A stretch of 64,000 nt of DNA from AP-15 sp963814805. Its GTDB lineage: Bacteria > Pseudomonadota > Alphaproteobacteria > ATCC43930 > CGMCC-115725. The notes beneath the pieces are model-generated. The model was not told the DNA's origin. It did no database searches and saw nothing but the letters and a program-made list of their open reading frames with translations. This document shows, in pieces, positions 8,428-16,967 of this stretch. A program made the translations under genes and the position numbers. The stretch is from contig CAWFER010000001.1 of NCBI GenBank assembly GCA_963814805.1, positions 62,001-126,000 of the forward strand. Reading direction: 5' to 3'. Position 1 is the first letter of the stretch, and each line of letters starts with the position of its first letter.

Positions 8428-9092
8428 TGCGGGAGATCGTACTGGATACCGAAACCACCGGCCTCGATCCGCAGGCCGGCCATCGGATCGTCGAGATCGC
8501 CTGCATCGAGCTGGCGCATCACATCCCGACCGGTCGTGATTTCCACCGCTATGTCAACCCGGGGCGGGACATGCCGGCCGATGCGCTGTCGGTGCACGGG
8601 CTGAGCGCGGAGTTTCTCGCCCCGCACCCGTCCTTCGCCGCGGTTGTCGATGATTTGCTCGCGTTTATCGGGTCGGATCCGTTGGTGATCCACAACGCTG
8701 AATTCGACCTGGGGTTCCTCAATATGGAAATGGCGCGTCTTGATCGCGCGCCGGCGGTTTTCCCGCATGTCGACACCTTGGCGCTCGCCAGGCAGCGATT
8801 TCCTGGCGCGCCGGCAAGCCTCGACGCGTTGTGTCGTCGCTTCGCGATCGATTCCTCGGGTCGCGACCATCATGGGGCGAAGATCGATTGCAGCCTGCTC
8901 GCCGCCGTCTACTTGGAACTGATCGGCGGACGCCAGCCCGGCCTCGATTTTGCCGTGCCTGCTGCTGCCGGCGTCGCGGCCATTAGGATCGCTCGCGCGG
9001 CGCGTCCGCACGCCGCTTCGCCCGAGGAGCTAGCGGCGCACCAGGCGATGCTGGCGCTGCTCACCGCGCCGCTGTGGCTTGCCGAGGGCTGA
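8427..9092 (+). CDS. dnaQ: DNA polymerase III epsilon subunit (3'-5' proofreading exonuclease)
   Basis: Proofreading exonuclease of the replicative polymerase. ExoI DTETTGLDP, ExoII HNAEFDLGFLN and the ExoIII-epsilon His-Asp pair (DHHGAKIDCSLLA) are all visible in 221 residues. The start is ATG 8427, overlapping the coaE stop. A GTG one codon earlier is possible. It converges with secB, only 3 bp separating the two stops. Confidence 0.95.
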   Translation: MREIVLDTETTGLDPQAGHRIVEIACIELAHHIPTGRDFHRYVNPGRDMPADALSVHGLSAEFLAPHPSFAAVVDDLLAFIGSDPLVIHNAEFDLGFLNMEMARLDRAPAVFPHVDTLALARQRFPGAPASLDALCRRFAIDSSGRDHHGAKIDCSLLAAVYLELIGGRQPGLDFAVPAAAGVAAIRIARAARPHAASPEELAAHQAMLALLTAPLWLAEG

Positions 9093-9095
9093 GGC

Positions 9096-9602
9096 TCAAA
9101 CCGTGGTGCTGTCGTCGTCGGTGATGGTCTGCTCCGGCGACTGGTGCTGGCGCAGCAGCTCGGCAAAGTCGATCGGATTGATCATCAGCGGCGGAAAGCC
9201 CCCGTCGCGGGTGGCGTTGGCGATCACCGCGCGGGCAAACGGGAAGATGATTCGCGGCGTCTCCACCAGGATCAGGCTCGACAGCAGCGGTTCGGGGGCA
9301 TTCCTGACCGTCACTACCGCTGCATAGGCGAGTTCGACCAGAAATACCGGCTGTTCCTGTGCATTCGCCGTCGCATTGATTGTCAGCACGACTTCATAGG
9401 TTTCGGGATTGAGGTTTTGCGCCTTGACGTCGACGTTGATCGCCACGTCCGGCTGGGCGGGTTGCTGGAGCAGGCTTTGCGGCGCCCGGGGATTTTCGAA
9501 CGACAAATCCTTGACGTATTGAAAGTTGATGAAAAATTGCGGCCCGTCCGAGGCTGCCGGTAATGCGCCGGCTTCGCCGTTACCTCTGGTCTCTTCCGCC
9601 AT
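9096..9602 (-). CDS. secB: Protein-export chaperone SecB
   Basis: Tetrameric cytoplasmic chaperone that keeps preproteins unfolded and hands them to SecA. The 168-residue product has the SecB core: FFINFQYVKDLSFENP, a beta-strand region with PETYEVVLTINATA, and PRIIFPFARAVIANATRDGG followed by FPPLMINPIDF. The acidic serine/threonine-rich tail (ITDDDSTTV) is usual for alphaproteobacterial SecB. Its position beside dnaQ is conserved. Confidence 0.97.
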   Translation of the reverse strand: MAEETRGNGEAGALPAASDGPQFFINFQYVKDLSFENPRAPQSLLQQPAQPDVAINVDVKAQNLNPETYEVVLTINATANAQEQPVFLVELAYAAVVTVRNAPEPLLSSLILVETPRIIFPFARAVIANATRDGGFPPLMINPIDFAELLRQHQSPEQTITDDDSTTV

Positions 9603-9681
9603 GATCCCCTCCCGCGCGACCTTGGTCGAGCCGGCTGGCTAGCATGGATCGGGAAGATCCAGCAATCTTCGCCGCCGTCCC

Positions 9682-10242
9682 TCAGCGCGCAGTGGGCATC
9701 AGCAGCAGTTCGGCTTGGTCGGGGCGGTCCGGATGGACGCGCAGAACCGCGCCGTTGGGCGCCTTCAGCCCGGTCAGGGCGCGAATAAAACCCCAATGGC
9801 TGACGATGGCGACCTGGGACGAATCTGCCCGCGCCATCAGTCGGCGAAAGCGCTGCGCCCGGCCGAGCAGTGCTTGGTCGGGTTCCTCTTCGCCGGGCCA
9901 CCAGGGATCGGGCAGATGGTCAAACACGATGGCCGGCCAGCGGGCGCGCAGTTCGCCGACCGGCGAACCGATGTCGCAGGCAAAGCAAAAGCGCTCGGCG
10001 ACCAGTGGGTCGACGATGATCGGCAGACCGCGCTCGGCGGCGATGATCTCGGCGGTTTCGAGCGCGCGCAAATAGGGGCTGGCGATCACCCGGCGCAGAT
10101 TGAGCCCGCCCAGCGCTCGCGCCGCGGCTGCGGCCTGGCGCCGCCCAAGCTCGGTCAAGACCGGATCGCGGATTCCGGGATCGCGCCGGCTCGCAGAAAA
10201 GATCCGGTTGAATTTGGTCTCGCCGTGCCGGATCAGGATCAC
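9682..10242 (-). CDS. Histidine phosphatase family protein (phosphoglycerate mutase-like)
   Basis: Acid-type phosphatase fold with the catalytic RHG motif at the very start (ILIRHGETKFN), a second-site arginine in SPYLRALETAEII and the second catalytic histidine in VAIVSHWGFIRALTG. At 186 residues it is a minimal single-domain member. The substrate cannot be told from sequence. The GTG start at 10242 overlaps the fxsA stop, so the two genes are coupled. Confidence 0.85.
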   Translation of the reverse strand: MILIRHGETKFNRIFSASRRDPGIRDPVLTELGRRQAAAAARALGGLNLRRVIASPYLRALETAEIIAAERGLPIIVDPLVAERFCFACDIGSPVGELRARWPAIVFDHLPDPWWPGEEEPDQALLGRAQRFRRLMARADSSQVAIVSHWGFIRALTGLKAPNGAVLRVHPDRPDQAELLLMPTAR

Positions 10243-10694
10243 TTCGGCTCCTGCCTCGGCGGCGGCAGAGCGGCATCCTCAACACGGCGATAATCGCCCT
10301 CGATTACCACCCTCCCGGCGCCATCGTCCGATCCGGCCGATAGCCGGTGGATCAACCGACGGCGCAGCGGCGGGATCAGCAGCCCCGCCCCGATCAGATC
10401 GCTGATAAAGCCGGGAATTATCAGCAAAATGCCGGCTGCTACGCGAAGCGCGCCACCGAGCAGCGCCGGCAACACTGGCTCGCCGGAGGCAAGACCCTGT
10501 CGCAGCTGCGACAGCAGCGCGAATTGCGCCGTGCGCAGGACCGCGCCACCGGCCGCGATGCCGACGAGGAGGAGCAACAGGGTTGGCCCGGGCCCGAGCC
10601 ACTCGGCGACCGCCAGGGTCGCGTAGCCCTCGATCAACAGGTACGCCAAGACGGCCAGCCGCAGCCGTCGTTTCACCCGCGGCGCACCCGGCAT
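10239..10694 (-). CDS. fxsA: FxsA family inner-membrane protein
   Basis: A 151-residue membrane protein with an N-terminal hydrophobic hairpin (LAVLAYLLIEGYATLAVAEW and GPTLLLLLVGIAAGGAV) and the characteristic FxsA segment AAGILLIIPGFISDLIGAGLL. In E. coli FxsA relieves phage T7 exclusion by the F plasmid; its general role is unknown. It is normally found between secB and the tim44-like gene in this neighbourhood, as here. The C-terminus is polar and probably cytoplasmic. Confidence 0.88.
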   Translation of the reverse strand: MPGAPRVKRRLRLAVLAYLLIEGYATLAVAEWLGPGPTLLLLLVGIAAGGAVLRTAQFALLSQLRQGLASGEPVLPALLGGALRVAAGILLIIPGFISDLIGAGLLIPPLRRRLIHRLSAGSDDGAGRVVIEGDYRRVEDAALPPPRQEPK

Positions 10695-10789
10695 GCTTGT
10701 CGCGGCCGCCGCCGCCCCCCATCTGAACCGAACAGCATGCGAGGGCCATTCCCCGGCCTTTGCCGCAGGGTGGCGAGGCGCTCCAGTCG

Positions 10790-11479
10790 ATGGACAACTA
10801 TCAATACATCATCCTGTTCGCGATGATCGCCGCCTTCCTGATCCTGCGGCTGCGCAGCGTTCTCGGCCGGCGCACCGGGAACGAGCGGCGGCGCGAGTTG
10901 TTCGTGCGACGGTCGGCGCCGCTTGCCGAAAAGCCTGGCGCCGATAAGCCCGGCCCCGAAAAGGTGGCGACGCCCGCCGACCCGGACAAGGTCGTGGCGC
11001 TTCCGACCCCGGCCGCCAAGCCCGCCGACACGGTGGCCGAGGGGCTGAGCCGCATCCGCCGCGCCGATCCCGGCTTCGACCCCTCGCAGTTTTTAGAAGG
11101 GGCGCGTTCCGCGTTTGAGATGATCGTCGCCGCCTATGCGAAAGGCGACAAGGCGGGGTTGCGCCCGCTGTTGAGCGACGAAGTCTACCGGCCCTTTGCC
11201 GCGACGATCGATGAACGCGCCGCCGCCAAGGAAACATTCGAGACCCGCGATTTGCGGCTCGACGATGCCGAGATCGTCGCCGCCGATGTTTCGGGGAGAA
11301 CGGCGCGGGTGACGGTCAAGCTGGTGTCGCATCAGATCAACGTGACCCGCGCGATGGACGGCAGCATCGTCGACGGCGATCCCGAGCACCCGGTCGAAAA
11401 GACCGATCACTGGACTTTTGCCCGCGATACCCGATCCCCCGATCCGAACTGGATACTCGTCGCCACTAGCAGCGGCTGA
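10790..11479 (+). CDS. Tim44/TimA-family membrane-anchored protein
   Basis: 229 residues: an N-terminal membrane anchor (YQYIILFAMIAAFLILRLRS), a Pro/Ala/Lys-rich linker (about residues 45-85) and a Tim44-like C-terminal domain with FDPSQFLEGARSAFEMIVAA and DHWTFARDTRSPDPNWILV. Alphaproteobacterial homologues of mitochondrial Tim44 are thought to act at the inner membrane. The start MDNYQYIILF at 10790 was chosen because the ten codons upstream carry no membrane or family features. It overlaps the start region of mltA. Confidence 0.85.
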   Translation: MDNYQYIILFAMIAAFLILRLRSVLGRRTGNERRRELFVRRSAPLAEKPGADKPGPEKVATPADPDKVVALPTPAAKPADTVAEGLSRIRRADPGFDPSQFLEGARSAFEMIVAAYAKGDKAGLRPLLSDEVYRPFAATIDERAAAKETFETRDLRLDDAEIVAADVSGRTARVTVKLVSHQINVTRAMDGSIVDGDPEHPVEKTDHWTFARDTRSPDPNWILVATSSG

Positions 11480-12605
11480 CGCGCGCCGCCACCGGCGCCG
11501 CCGCGCGGCGGCCGCCGGTGCGATCGTGGCGTTGGCGATAGGCTTGGCGCGTGATGCCGGCCCGACCCGCTTGACCTTGACGCCCGTTGGTTTCGACCGG
11601 CTGGACGGGTGGGGGCAGGACGATGTCGCCGCGGCGCTTGCGGCCTTTGTCAAATCCTGCGCGCGGTTTTCGAACGAATCTGCCGCAGCGCCGTTCGGTC
11701 CGATCGAGGTCGGCGTCGATTATGGGCGGGTCGGCGATTGGCGACAGCCTTGCCGCGGCGCAGCGGCGGTTCGGCCCGGCGACGAGGCAGCGGCCCGGCA
11801 GTTTTTCACGAGCGAATTCAGCCCGGTGGCGGTCGCCGATTATGGCGTCGTCACGGGGTTGTTCACCGGCTATTTCGAAATCGGACTTCAGGGCTCCTTA
11901 CACCGTCACGGGCGCTACCAGACGCCGATCTACCGGCCGCCGCCCGATCTCGCCACCGGCCCGCGCTATACCCGAGCGCAGATCGAAGACGGCGCGCTCT
12001 CCGGGCGCGGTCTGGCGCTTGTGTGGGTCGACGATCCGATCGATGCGTTCTTTCTGCAGATCCAGGGCTCCGGCCAGGTCCGGCTGGACGATGGCCGAAC
12101 CATCCGGCTCGGCTATGACGGTCAGAACGGGCTGCCTTATGTGCCGGTCGGGCGGCTCTTGATCGAGCGCGGACAGATCCCGCGCGACCAGCTGACGATG
12201 GCCTCGATCCGGGAATGGATGCGGGCGCACCCGAAGGCCGGGGCCGCCTTGCGCCGCGAAGACCCGTCCTATGTGTTCTTCCGCGAGATCAAGGGCCCCG
12301 GGCCGGTCGGGGCCGAGCGCGTGGTGCTGACCCCCGAACGCAGCCTCGCCGTCGATCGCCGCTACATACCGCTCGGCGCCCCGATTTGGCTCGAAGCCGA
12401 GGAGCAGTTCGCGCCGGACCAGCGCCTGCGTCGGCTGGTCGTCGCCCAGGATACCGGCGGTGCGATCAAAGGCCCGGTGCGCGGCGACCTTTATTGGGGC
12501 GCCGGCAGCGCCGCCGGGGACCGGGCCGGCGCAATGGACGCGCGCGGCCGGTATTACCTGCTGTTGCCGCGCCGCCTCGCCGCCCGCGATCGACCGATCG
12601 AGTGA
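11418..12605 (+). CDS. mltA: Membrane-bound lytic murein transglycosylase A (MltA)
   Basis: Cleaves peptidoglycan glycan strands to 1,6-anhydro products during wall turnover. The MltA domain is visible (GLFTGYFEIGLQGSLHRHGR and FLQIQGSGQVRLDDG), as is the 3D domain with its catalytic aspartate near the C-terminus (VVAQDTGGAIKGPVRGDLYW). The true start is uncertain: the frame opens at 11418 inside the tim44-like gene, and a GTG at 11526 before a hydrophobic stretch is an alternative. No lipobox is evident. Confidence 0.88.
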   Translation: MPAIPDPPIRTGYSSPLAAADARRHRRRRAAAAGAIVALAIGLARDAGPTRLTLTPVGFDRLDGWGQDDVAAALAAFVKSCARFSNESAAAPFGPIEVGVDYGRVGDWRQPCRGAAAVRPGDEAAARQFFTSEFSPVAVADYGVVTGLFTGYFEIGLQGSLHRHGRYQTPIYRPPPDLATGPRYTRAQIEDGALSGRGLALVWVDDPIDAFFLQIQGSGQVRLDDGRTIRLGYDGQNGLPYVPVGRLLIERGQIPRDQLTMASIREWMRAHPKAGAALRREDPSYVFFREIKGPGPVGAERVVLTPERSLAVDRRYIPLGAPIWLEAEEQFAPDQRLRRLVVAQDTGGAIKGPVRGDLYWGAGSAAGDRAGAMDARGRYYLLLPRRLAARDRPIE

Positions 12606-12698
12606 GAAATCGTTGGGCGCGATGTGTTTCGACGACACCTCTCCGGAACCGGGTTGTCCTTGCCTTATCGGAAGGTCACGCTATGTCCGACGGTCGCT

Positions 12699-14360
12699 TC
12701 ATCCGCCGCTGGCGCCGGTGAGGAGGGTGACGATCCGCACCAGCACCAGCCCGGCGGCGACAAACAGGTAGGCCCGCAGCACCACCAACCAGATGCGCGC
12801 GCGCGCGCCGAGCCGCCTTGGCGCCAGGCTAGCCAATGGCGGCATCCGCCAGCGGTTGCGCAACCCGGGATCGTACCGCGCCCTCGGTTCGTCGCGTCGG
12901 CGAAAGGCGCCGGCGCAAAACCAAATTGCGGTGGCTGCGAGGCTGCCGCCGGCGAGGCTGCCGACGATCGCGCCGGCGCTCATCTCAGGGTAGAGAATCG
13001 AGGCCGTCAGGATGACCGACAGCATGACCAGGACCGCGATGACTGCGCCGGTGAACAAGTTAAGCGCACGACCGTTGACCCACGGGCCCAACACCGCCGC
13101 GTCGTTGCACAACAGCAGCAGGAACACGGTGGCGCTCGGAAGCAATACGCCGGCCAGGGTCTGGACCGCGTTGGTCAGCAGGCCGAGCGGGGCGCCCGGG
13201 GTCAGCACCAATGCCGCCGACAGCGCGATCAGGCCGCAATAGACTGCATAGAATGCCTTTGCTTCGGTCGGCTTGCGGTGCAGCGAATGGCGCAGAGAGA
13301 GCACGTCGCCGATTGCATAGGCCGTGGCCAGCGAGACTGCAGACGCGCCGATGATGCAGGCGTCGATCAGCGCCAGCGCAAAGATGATCCCTGCGGCATG
13401 CCCGACATATTTTCCCAGACCGGCGGCGACGGCCCCGGCATCGGCAAATTTGCCGAACTCGGGCTGGCCAGCAAAGGTCGCGGCCGAGAAGGCCATCATT
13501 GCGACGCCGCCGATGATCACCAGCCCGATGCCGATCCACAGATCCAAGCGCTCATAGGACATGAAACGCGGGGTGATGCGCTTATCGACGACATAGCTCT
13601 GCTGGAAGAAAAGCTGCCAGGGCGCAACCGTGGTGCCAACGATGGCGATAATCAGCAGCATCACGTCGCTCAACTTTCCTGTGGCCGGCAGTTGCGGCAC
13701 GAAAAACCCATGCGCGATTTGCTCGATTGGCGGATGGACCATCAGGAACACCGGAACGAGCAGCAGACTGCCGGCGACCAGGAACAGCGAAAAGCGTTCA
13801 AAGCGCCGGAAACTGCCGGTGCCGGCGGCGGCCATCATAAGGATCGCCGCGGCCGGGACGCCCCAGAGTTTGGACACGCCGAGATAGTCGAACGCCAGGG
13901 CGAGGCCGATGAATTCGGTCACGATCGTCAGCGCATTCAGCACAAACAGGTCGATCACGCTGAAAGCGCCCCAGAATTTGCCGAAGCGTTCAAGGATCAG
14001 CCGGGCATGGCCGACGCCGGTCACTGCGCCCAGGCGAAGCACCATCTCCTGATTGACGTAAAGCACCGGGATTAGCAGCAGCAGGGTCCACAACAGTGTC
14101 GTGCCGTAATTCTGGCCGGCCTGGGTATAGGTGCTGAAAGCCCCGGCGTCGTTGTCGCCGACCATGACGATCAGCCCCGGCCCGACGATCGCCAACAAGG
14201 TGCGCAACCGCGCCGCCCAGTTCGTGCGCGGCGCGAGATCGGCGCAGAGGATCGTGCCGAGCGCCCCTTTTATATCGCCGAGATGCGCCTCGTCGAGGAC
14301 GGCCGAAGCGCCCGGCGGAGCGGCGAACTCGCTGGAGGGGGTCATCGATGGCTCGCTCAT
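12699..14360 (-). CDS. NRAMP-like metal ion transporter with non-canonical metal site
   Basis: Eleven or so membrane segments in 553 residues with the NRAMP fold: TM1 GPGLIVMVGDNDAGAFSTYT, TM6 VGTTVAPWQLFFQQSYVVDK. In classic MntH-type proteins TM1 carries DPGN and TM6 carries MPH, which bind Mn or Fe. Here they read DNDAG and APW, so the metal site has lost its methionine and histidine. The cargo may therefore not be Mn or Fe; Mg-type NRAMP relatives are one possibility. Start ATG 14360 overlaps the hisE-like stop as ATGA. The polar C-terminal tail (residues about 480-530) precedes a last hydrophobic helix. Confidence 0.85.
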   Translation of the reverse strand: MSEPSMTPSSEFAAPPGASAVLDEAHLGDIKGALGTILCADLAPRTNWAARLRTLLAIVGPGLIVMVGDNDAGAFSTYTQAGQNYGTTLLWTLLLLIPVLYVNQEMVLRLGAVTGVGHARLILERFGKFWGAFSVIDLFVLNALTIVTEFIGLALAFDYLGVSKLWGVPAAAILMMAAAGTGSFRRFERFSLFLVAGSLLLVPVFLMVHPPIEQIAHGFFVPQLPATGKLSDVMLLIIAIVGTTVAPWQLFFQQSYVVDKRITPRFMSYERLDLWIGIGLVIIGGVAMMAFSAATFAGQPEFGKFADAGAVAAGLGKYVGHAAGIIFALALIDACIIGASAVSLATAYAIGDVLSLRHSLHRKPTEAKAFYAVYCGLIALSAALVLTPGAPLGLLTNAVQTLAGVLLPSATVFLLLLCNDAAVLGPWVNGRALNLFTGAVIAVLVMLSVILTASILYPEMSAGAIVGSLAGGSLAATAIWFCAGAFRRRDEPRARYDPGLRNRWRMPPLASLAPRRLGARARIWLVVLRAYLFVAAGLVLVRIVTLLTGASGG

Positions 14361-14761
14361 TCGCCGGTGCGCGCGGATGGCTTGGGTAATTTCTCGGCGA
14401 TGCCGAGCATCTCGGCGCGGCGCCGCATCTCGGTCCATACCTCGTCGGGGGCAATTCCGCATTCGCGCCACAGCACGACCAGGTGATAGACGAGATCAGC
14501 GCTTTCGCGGATCACGGCTCGGGTGCGGCGTCGCACCGCTTCGAGCGCGACTTCGCCGGCCTCCTCCATCAATTTCTGCGCCATCTTAGGGCAGCCGCTG
14601 GCGAGCAGCCGCGCGGTGCGCGGATTGTGGCGGTCGCTCACCCGATCGAGGGCGTCGTAGAGCCGCGCGATTTCGCCGGCGTCGGCGGCGTCGAAAGCGA
14701 TAGCGGCGTCAACATCAGGCGGCCTCGCCGCCGTTGCATCGCGCCTTACCAGGGCAGCCAT
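14357..14761 (-). CDS. Phosphoribosyl-ATP pyrophosphohydrolase-like protein (HisE/MazG fold)
   Basis: The C-terminal two thirds match HisE: KMAQKLMEEAGEVALEAV with the metal-binding EEAxE motif, then RESADLVYHLVVLWRE. HisE removes pyrophosphate from PR-ATP in histidine synthesis. At 134 residues this copy is longer than the usual ~107 and stands away from other his genes, so it may be a HisE-like paralogue cleaving another nucleotide. ATG 14761 is preferred over 14776 because GGAGG lies at the right distance upstream. It is translationally coupled to the NRAMP-like gene. Confidence 0.75.
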   Translation of the reverse strand: MAALVRRDATAARPPDVDAAIAFDAADAGEIARLYDALDRVSDRHNPRTARLLASGCPKMAQKLMEEAGEVALEAVRRRTRAVIRESADLVYHLVVLWRECGIAPDEVWTEMRRRAEMLGIAEKLPKPSARTGE

Positions 14762-15011
14762 GTCCCATTCCTCCATTCCCAGGCGGTGTGATGAACCGAC
14801 CCGGGTGGAGAAGGGGCTGTCCCTAGCGGCGGACGGTCACCGCAATCGCGAGAACGGCCCGGCCGAGGGGACCCCGTTCGATCACCCGGGGCGGGTGGCC
14901 CGAGGAGCCGGTCGCAACAGGGCGACTGGGAGGCTCCGCGGGAGCTTTGCTAGATCGAGGTCCCATTGTTCCCATGCCGTTGCACGCGCATATTCGAGGA
15001 TCAGCCCGAAT

Positions 15012-15027
15012 ATACCCCGCGAGGTAT
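15012..15027. promoter_or_regulatory. Palindromic operator candidate for the CsoR/RcnR-family regulator
   Basis: ATACC-CCGCGA-GGTAT is a perfect 5-bp inverted repeat with a GC-rich centre, 54 bp before the regulator's ATG and inside the 320-bp divergent gap (14762-15081) shared with hisE-NRAMP. CsoR/RcnR/DmeR operators typically have AT-containing arms around a G/C tract, which this matches. The rest of the gap shows no gene. Binding is inferred. Confidence 0.5.
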
Positions 15028-15081
15028 GCCTCGGGTGCGGCGGTGTCAATGATCAAAATCGCCGGATCTCGGAGAATGATC

Positions 15082-15387
15082 ATGAACGGCGCGAACGACG
15101 AGGGTTCCATTCCAAATCCACTGCGCGACAAGCGGGGTCTGGTCAATCGGGTGCGCCGGCTGCGCGGACAGGTGGATGCGATCGAGCGCGGGCTTGCCGG
15201 GCAGGCCAGCTGCTCCGATCTGCTGCAGCGCATCACCGCGGCGCGCGGCGCGATCAATGGGCTGATGGCGGAGGTGCTCGAAGAACACGTGCGGGAGTAT
15301 CTGGCGCCGGCTGACGGCAATGCCGATCGGCGTCAGGCCGACGCCGCCGAGGAGCTGATCGAAATCATCCACTCCTACCTGACCTGA
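15082..15387 (+). CDS. Metal-sensing CsoR/RcnR/FrmR-family transcriptional repressor
   Basis: A 101-residue all-helical repressor (DUF156) that releases DNA when it binds its inducer. The core RVRRLRGQVDAIERGLAG and ARGAINGLMAEVLEEHVREY is diagnostic. Cys44 and His69 keep the 25-residue spacing of Cys35/His60 in E. coli RcnR. The residue matching RcnR His64 is Tyr73, and no Pro2 or His3 is present, so metal or formaldehyde specificity cannot be read directly. Context (cobalamin riboswitch plus Ni/Co importer downstream, NRAMP upstream) favours a nickel or cobalt sensor. GGAGA six bases before the ATG supports the start. Confidence 0.85.
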   Translation: MNGANDEGSIPNPLRDKRGLVNRVRRLRGQVDAIERGLAGQASCSDLLQRITAARGAINGLMAEVLEEHVREYLAPADGNADRRQADAAEELIEIIHSYLT

Positions 15388-15557
15388 GCGCCAGGCGGTC
15401 GCGTTTCGATTGCCGGGCCGCCCGGGTCTCGCCGGCCTGCCTCTGGGCGAGCCGCCGTGGCGCCGAATTCCGCCCGCGGTGAGCGGTAGCATTGTTGGAG
15501 GTGCAGCCGGACGCGCATGCCGAAACATGCCGCAATGAGAATTGACCCGAAACATAT

Positions 15558-15727
15558 CGGGCTCCTATCATCCGGGCGGATGGTTCCCCGAAAGGGATGA
15601 AAAGGGAACACGGTTCAAGGCCGTGGCTGCCCCCGCAACTGTAAGCGGCGAGCCGGTCGTCAACTGCCAATGGGGCGACCTGGGAAGGCGGCGGCCGGCA
15701 CAGACCCGCGAGCCAGGAGACCTGCCA
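15558..15727 (+). ncRNA. Cobalamin riboswitch
   Basis: Adenosylcobalamin-sensing leader. Conserved pieces are seen in order: GGATGGTTCCCCGAAAGGGA, GAAAAGGGAACACGGT, CCCCCGCAACTGTAAGCGG, and the terminal B12 box AGCCAGGAGACCTGCC at 15711-15726. It lies about 110 bases upstream of the NiCoT start, so high B12 should shut off cobalt uptake. Exact 5' and 3' limits are approximate. Confidence 0.92.
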
Positions 15728-15836
15728 TCGCTCACGTCAATGCGACCGCATCGAGCGGGGTGCTCGATGGGTTCGGCCCGGCCTCCAGGGCGTTCCAGGC
15801 TCGCAGCGACAGATGACGGCCAACTGCGGGGCCTTT

Positions 15837-16901
15837 ATGTTCAAGGCACTGACTCGAAGCTTCGATGAGCGCTCCGCTGAGCTGCGCGGACGGCTCATCG
15901 CAATGTATTCGCTGTTGATCCTCGCCAATCTCGGCGTCTGGGGTTGGGCACTCTACCTTTTCCACCAGAAACCCGTGCTGCTCGGCACGGCATTCTTGGC
16001 CTATGGCTTTGGCCTGCGGCACGCCGTCGACGCCGACCACATCGCCGCGATCGACAACGTCACGCGCAAGCTGATGCAGTCCGGGAAGCGCCCGGTCGGC
16101 GTCGGCTTCTTCTTCGCGCTCGGTCACGCGACGGTGCTGCTCCTGGCCGTGGGCGGGATCGCCGCAACGGCGATCGCGCTCGGCTCGCGCTTCGCTGCCT
16201 TCAACCATTTGGGCGGCATCATCGGAACGTTGGTCTCGACCCTATTCCTGCTGGCAATCGCGGCGATGAACATCGTCATCCTGATCGGGATCTGGCGGAC
16301 CTTCCGACACGTCCGCAACGGCGGGATCTTCGTCGACCAGGATTTCGACCTGCTGCTCAACAGCCGAGGACTGCTGGCCCGGCTGTTCCGGCCGCTGTTC
16401 CGCCTGGTCACGCGCAGCTGGCACATGTTCCCGGTGGGTTTCCTGTTCGGGCTCGGCTTCGACACCGCGACAGAAGCGGCCCTGCTCGGCATCGCCGCCA
16501 CCCAGGCTGCGCACGGCACGTCGATCTGGTCGATCATGGTGTTCCCGGCGCTGTTCGCGGCCGGCATGTCGCTGATCGACACCACGGACGGGGTGCTGAT
16601 GCTCGGCGCTTACAACTGGGCGTTCATCAATCCGATCCGCAAGCTCTATTACAATCTGGTGATCACCGCGGTCTCCGTGGTGGTCGCGCTGCTGATCGGC
16701 AGCATCGAAGGGCTCGGCCTGATCGGCGGGCAACTCGGCCTCAGCGGCCGGTTTTGGGATGGCGTCGGCGGACTGAACGCTAATTTCAATGGGTTGGGGT
16801 TTGTCATAATCGGCATATTTGTGCTCGCCTGGGCGGGCTCGGCGATCTTCTACCGCTACGCCTGGCTCGACAAAGCAAGCGCCGCAGACAATAGAAGCTG
16901 A
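15837..16901 (+). CDS. NiCoT-family nickel/cobalt transporter
   Basis: Inner-membrane permease for Ni2+ or Co2+, eight hydrophobic segments in 354 residues. Signature motifs are present: RHAVDADHIAAIDN (the HX4DH metal motif in TM2), LGHATVLLLAVGG, GFDTATEAALLG and FPALFAAGMSLIDTTDG. The B12 riboswitch directly upstream argues that cobalt for cobalamin is the relevant cargo. ATG 15837 gives a normal N-terminus; ATG 15813, eight codons earlier, is possible. Confidence 0.93.
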   Translation: MFKALTRSFDERSAELRGRLIAMYSLLILANLGVWGWALYLFHQKPVLLGTAFLAYGFGLRHAVDADHIAAIDNVTRKLMQSGKRPVGVGFFFALGHATVLLLAVGGIAATAIALGSRFAAFNHLGGIIGTLVSTLFLLAIAAMNIVILIGIWRTFRHVRNGGIFVDQDFDLLLNSRGLLARLFRPLFRLVTRSWHMFPVGFLFGLGFDTATEAALLGIAATQAAHGTSIWSIMVFPALFAAGMSLIDTTDGVLMLGAYNWAFINPIRKLYYNLVITAVSVVVALLIGSIEGLGLIGGQLGLSGRFWDGVGGLNANFNGLGFVIIGIFVLAWAGSAIFYRYAWLDKASAADNRS

Positions 16902-16967
16902 TGCGCGGTATCGTGTAGCAAGCGCCACTACAACGAAATAGCCGGCGGGCGGTAGCCATTCTACCAT

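Noticed and set aside
12624..14075. 483-codon plus-strand frame
   Set aside because: Antisense to the first NRAMP-like gene; low-complexity Arg/Gln/Asp-rich translation.
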